Shown here piece by piece: positions 60,701-64,000 of a stretch of 64,000 bases of DNA. The position numbers and the translations under genes were made by a program. This stretch comes from Polytrichum commune (taxonomy: Eukaryota > Streptophyta > Polytrichopsida > Polytrichales > Polytrichaceae): positions 15,525,001 to 15,589,000 of the forward strand of contig OX485807.1 in assembly GCA_950295325.1 (NCBI GenBank), read 5' to 3'. The notes below the pieces were generated by a model. The model was not told the DNA's origin and did not search any database. It worked only from the letters and a program-made list of their open reading frames with translations. Every line of letters begins with the position of its first letter. Position 1 is the stretch's first letter.

Positions 60701-63700
60701 ACCCAAACCCCCAAGTATGTTGACTGTTGAGCTTAGAATAGTTGACAAATTTGGAGCACGTAGTCCAATCCCTGTTGAATAGTAGCACCCTAGCACCTAG
60801 TAGCACACTGAACATCTTTATATATATATATATATGAACTAGGTAATGGACACAAGCGGGCTATAGTAGGCTCTCAATTTACTGAACCGTGGTAGCGGTG
60901 AGGTAGGTGTTGATGCCCACTACAGCCTATGGCAATGCGACATGCATTGCCAGACGTAGTGGTCAGGGCATGGCATGGTCTTCCAGTATGGGTGGTAACA
61001 TGCTTGCTTGCATCTAATCATGAATGGACACATCAGCAAAATAACTTGGCCTCACCACTACAAAGTGAGAGGAACTACACAGGAAAATGATAAGTAGGAA
61101 CATATGGAGAGAGTTGTCAAGGAACATACAATGTAGGAGTAAGGTTGGGTGGTGCCTGAATGCTCATGGACGGCCCAAATGCTAACCGAGCCATTGCAAT
61201 AGTCCACCGCAGCTCCTCAAGTGGAGGTTCAGATGCTGTTGCCATTGGAGTGCCTTTTTTTGCACGAAAATTCTGAATGATGAGCTCCTGAATATGTCCA
61301 TATTGTCGATGTAAGTCACGAAGTGCAATTAAACCTGTCAATCTCTCTTCTCGCGTTTCACCTATGCCGATGAGAAGGCCCGATGTGAAGGGCACTTTTT
61401 CCTCCCCTACAAACTCCAAAAATCACAATTGTCATGATGGTTGAATGTCATGAACCCTCTTCCCTAACATTCGAATGTGATCTTTGTGTTGCAAGAGCAG
61501 GAAACCTGATCGCAATAGAGTTATCCTCTAACTCAACATGATTTTTGGTCGGGAGTTGGTTCTTTTGCATACACCAACTTTCATGTTTCAGTAAGTTTTC
61601 TGTGCATGCTTGGAGGTAGTAGTGTGGAGGTTTGAGCGAAGAACATTCTATATCAGTTTGTTGAGTGCCCAGAGGTGCTGGAATGAGTTTGACCCTTAAT
61701 CAACCAACGAAAGTTGCTCTTTATTCAAATTCAAACACTACCTCCGAGGATGCACCAAAAATGGAAAGAAATTATTGATATTGTATGCAAAACAACCAAT
61801 GGAATATCGTAGAGGACCAACTCCTGATGAAAAGTTCCATTGAGGTAAAGGATAATTCTGTTGTCAAGGTAATTCCGAGCAAGCATAGTTCTCTCTCTTA
61901 GTTTCACCTTGGTTTCACCAGCCCCACAATATACAGAAGGAAATACTACTAAAATAGGAATCCCCAATCCAAACCTACTCAATTTTGACCCAAGCAGGGA
62001 CTGCCTGTACAAATCCTCTTCAAAATTTATTTTCAATAAATATCACGCACCTGCGGCCTCAATTGTTGCAAGCCGTGCTGATGGAATTTTGTCCAGGCAC
62101 TTATAATGTGCACCCCCAGGTTCCAAGAGCCTCTCTGAGATTGACTCCAGCATCAATCCTTGACTAACGGACACACTTCGTAGACGTGCCACGTCCTCCC
62201 TTGACATAACACCTGCATTGATATGGGGGAGTAGACCTGTCTTGTGTAGAACAATGCTGGCTACTTGAGCAGCATATGAAATTGTTGATGGATGCCCAAG
62301 AACTTTGAGCTGTCAGAAAATTCCCAAAAAGACGATTCAGGATCCACCTCACTTGAGCCAATAAGGCTTAAGCTAATAAAACTTCAACTACCACACTGAA
62401 AGAGAAAAATTGTCAGGCTTTGGCCAGATTAGTGTGGGACTTCTCTTAGGGAGACAATTGAACCAATGCCTGGGCAACCGAAATTCAAACTCGTGGTTTC
62501 ACAATCTTGCCAACACTTGTTTCCACTGCAATATTTATTTGCCATAACAATCTCACACATTCTATGTCCTGAAATACTCTGAACATTCTTGAAGTACCAG
62601 AAAACCATTATGAAGTTCCAAGATTCCAAGTTACTCAAGAATAGGAAGCAATATATAATGCATGCTTGAGAATAATTATGATCAATGCAAAAAAAGATGC
62701 ATCGGTCCTGGATGAACCCTGCACAAGGACTGAACTTCAACAATGCCCTAAGGGGGGGGGGGGGGGGGGGTAGGGTTTAAAGTTTAGGGGTTATGCATAA
62801 TCATCCGTAAAGGGGTATATGTAAAGTTCAGGAACAGATTGTGTATGAGTCTTACTTCGTCCCTAGCTTGGGCGTAGAGAAGCTCTGGCTTGTCCCCTAA
62901 CGTGAAAAGAGCTTCTGTGCAACCTGCTTGCACTCCTGCCCACGCGACCTCCAGCACCTGTTGAATCGAAAGAGTGTTGGTACATTACAACCCAATAAAT
63001 GAATTCCATTGGTTGTTTTGCATGCCAAAATGAGTTTGGCCCTCAATGAACCGGCTTAGATAGTTCTTTGTTCAAACCTCCACACCGACTCCAAGCATGC
63101 ACCAAAAACTTACATTGTATGCAAAACAACAAACTCCCAACCAAAACCCACGTTGAATTAAAGGATAACTCAAATATCAAATAAATGTTGCCCTTTCTTT
63201 CAACTTGTGCTGCATGCTCAGAGGTAGTGTTTAAAATTGAATGAAAGAGCAACCTATTTTGCGAGGTTTATTGAGGGTCGAACACATTTTAGTACCTCTT
63301 GGCATGCCAAAATGAGTTTACCCCTCAATCACCCGCCAATGTAAAATGCACCGAAAACTTACCCAACATGGAAGGTGTTGATGTATGCAAAACAATCAAC
63401 TCCCGACCAAAGTCAAGTTGAGTTGGAGGATAAGTCCAATAACAACCCAAAAAATGTAAATCCATGAATCGACATGATCAATTGCAACACAACAAATAAA
63501 TTTCGTTAAATCTACAATAAGCAGCAACCACCGTTCTCCACCTACATTCCTTTTACGAATATCTCCTACTTACTACAAAAGAATTTGAATGCTCGTCACC
63601 TTCGTGCTTTCCAACTTCTCCACATTTTTCTAAAACAGAAGAAAATCAAAATAAAAACACACTTCAATGACCTTACCTCGTCGATGGTCATGTAGATAGG

Positions 63701-64000
63701 CCGCCCAGCCGCGGGGCCCGTCGCAAACGTACAGTACCCACAGAAATCTCGGCAGACGCGCGTTAGCGGAATGAACACCTTCGGCGAGAACGTGACGACA
63801 TTGGCGTCCGCCCTATTATCGCGAAGGCGGGCGGCTGCCGCACAAAGCACATCGACACCCAAATCCGCCACACTCCACAGCGCAAATGGGTCAGGGTAAA
63901 CAGAATTCTGGCCCACCAACAGCCCCCTCTCGATGGCATCCAAAGTGTGAAGATCTGCTCCAAATTCCAGCTCCTCAAAACTTGCTGCCTCCGCATCACT
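51797..64000 (-). CDS. FO synthase, fused CofG-CofH (5' end outside window)
   Basis: Two radical-SAM modules join a tyrosine-derived unit to a ribityl-diaminouracil to make FO (8-hydroxy-5-deazariboflavin). Exons in transcript order: 64000-63677, 62957-62856, 62309-62051, 61406-61130, 60179-60098, 59545-59432, 58664-58442, 58045-57999, 57822-57727, 57548-57475, 57240-57199, 56948-56876, 56259-56123, 55871-55805, 55590-55525, 54960-54881, 54733-54646, 54219-54109, 53587-53470, 51939-51797. This gives 840 codons plus stop, and all phases close. CofG half: FeS motif CRDFCGYC (C83, C87, C90 from the first visible residue), [47 protein letters not shown] Ser-rich linker (~430-490) follows, then the CofH half: CGYRCQFC (C523, C527, C530), [71 protein letters not shown]. 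The start codon and any targeting peptide are missing. Confidence 0.95.
51992..52766. mobile_element. hAT-like non-autonomous element in the last FO synthase intron
   Basis: Inverted ends CAGACCTTGGACAGCTGACC and CAGACCTTGGACAGCTAACT, flanked by AAAGATTG and AAATATTG (7 of 8 identical). The CAG terminus and 8 bp target fit hAT elements. Subterminal regions are full of CTTTAGCTAGCTA motifs in both orientations, and the centre has a TCATCATC microsatellite. Confidence 0.72.
53660..53830. repeat. Interspersed repeat, copy in an FO synthase intron
   Basis: Colinear with 9700-9870 in starch synthase intron 15 (GGGATAATCTCGTGGGT, GAGGTCCATGTTGTAAGTT). Confidence 0.55.
56500..56860. repeat. GGTATC/GATACC-rich repeat, copy 2
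   Basis: Lies in the FO synthase intron between exons ending 56876 and starting 56259. It shares blocks in opposite orientation with 13780-14075, including TGATACCATGCAATCACCTA and ACCAGTCCAACATT. Its left boundary is uncertain. Confidence 0.6.
58392..58407 (+). repeat. Poly-C run (16)
   Basis: A homopolymer next to an FO synthase exon (58442). Its length is prone to sequencing error. It is intronic, so the reading frame is unaffected. Confidence 0.9.
58949..59350. mobile_element. PIF/Harbinger-like MITE in an FO synthase intron
   Basis: The inverted right end GGGCCAGTTTACACTATGGC is clear and matches the ends at 19962-20536. The left end (GGGCCTATGGGACCAAGG) is more decayed. Flanks are TAA and TTA. 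Confidence 0.6.
61480..61880. repeat. Repeat shared by two FO synthase introns, copy 1
   Basis: Carries GGTCGGGAGTTGGTT, GCATGCTTGGAGGTAGT, GAATGAGTTTGACCCTTAATCA and TGTATGCAAAACAACCAA. The same blocks recur, partly inverted, in 62995-63450. Both copies show internal inverted symmetry. Confidence 0.6.
62752..62770 (+). repeat. Poly-G run (19)
   Basis: A homopolymer in the FO synthase intron between the exons at 62856-62957 and 62051-62309. Its length may be unreliable in the assembly. Confidence 0.9.
62995..63450. repeat. Repeat shared by two FO synthase introns, copy 2
   Basis: Lies between the first two visible exons. TGCCAAAATGAGTTT occurs twice (near 63026 and 63307), with GCATGCACCAAAAACTTAC and GTATGCAAAACAA after each in diverged form. 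This suggests two adjacent copies of the unit seen at 61480-61880. Confidence 0.6.

Overview
The window is nuclear DNA from a green plant lineage. Its genes are split into many short GT-AG (a few GC-AG) exons, encode plastid proteins with transit-peptide-like N termini, and sit among small TIR transposons, SINEs and a plant-type LINE remnant. A fused CofG-CofH FO synthase argues against a seed plant, because that gene is known from green algae and mosses. A streptophyte alga or early-diverging land plant fits best; the species cannot be named from the sequence.

Layout: (1) 1-2612, upstream region with a threefold ~330 bp tandem repeat. (2) 2618-10846 (+), soluble starch synthase of the SSIII/IV/V group, 16 coding exons, two consecutive introns with GC donors. 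(3) 10847-~33200, about 22 kb without a recognisable host gene: a 1.16 kb TIR element with perfect 24 bp ends, MITEs nested in MITEs (two with related empty sites in this same window), PIF/Harbinger-like MITEs, two SINE families, a decayed LINE (RNase H plus CCHC zinc finger) and a 115 bp-arm hairpin. (4) 34431-38923 (+), Gfo/Idh/MocA NAD(P)-dependent oxidoreductase, 7 coding exons. (5) 38924-~43880, a second gene-poor block. (6) 44281-49387 (+), chloroplast chaperonin 60 beta, 12 coding exons. (7) 64000-51797 (-), FO (8-hydroxy-5-deazaflavin) synthase, 20 exons visible, 5' end beyond the right edge, convergent with the chaperonin gene.

All four gene models were assembled by hand. Every splice phase closes and each predicted protein keeps its family motifs end to end. 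The genes are not an operon and share no pathway: starch synthase makes plastid starch, Cpn60-beta folds plastid proteins, FO synthase makes a deazaflavin chromophore, and the oxidoreductase substrate is unknown. A recurring theme is sequence duplication inside non-coding parts of genes: tandem repeats in introns of the oxidoreductase and chaperonin genes and upstream of the starch synthase, and transposons in introns of the starch synthase and FO synthase genes.
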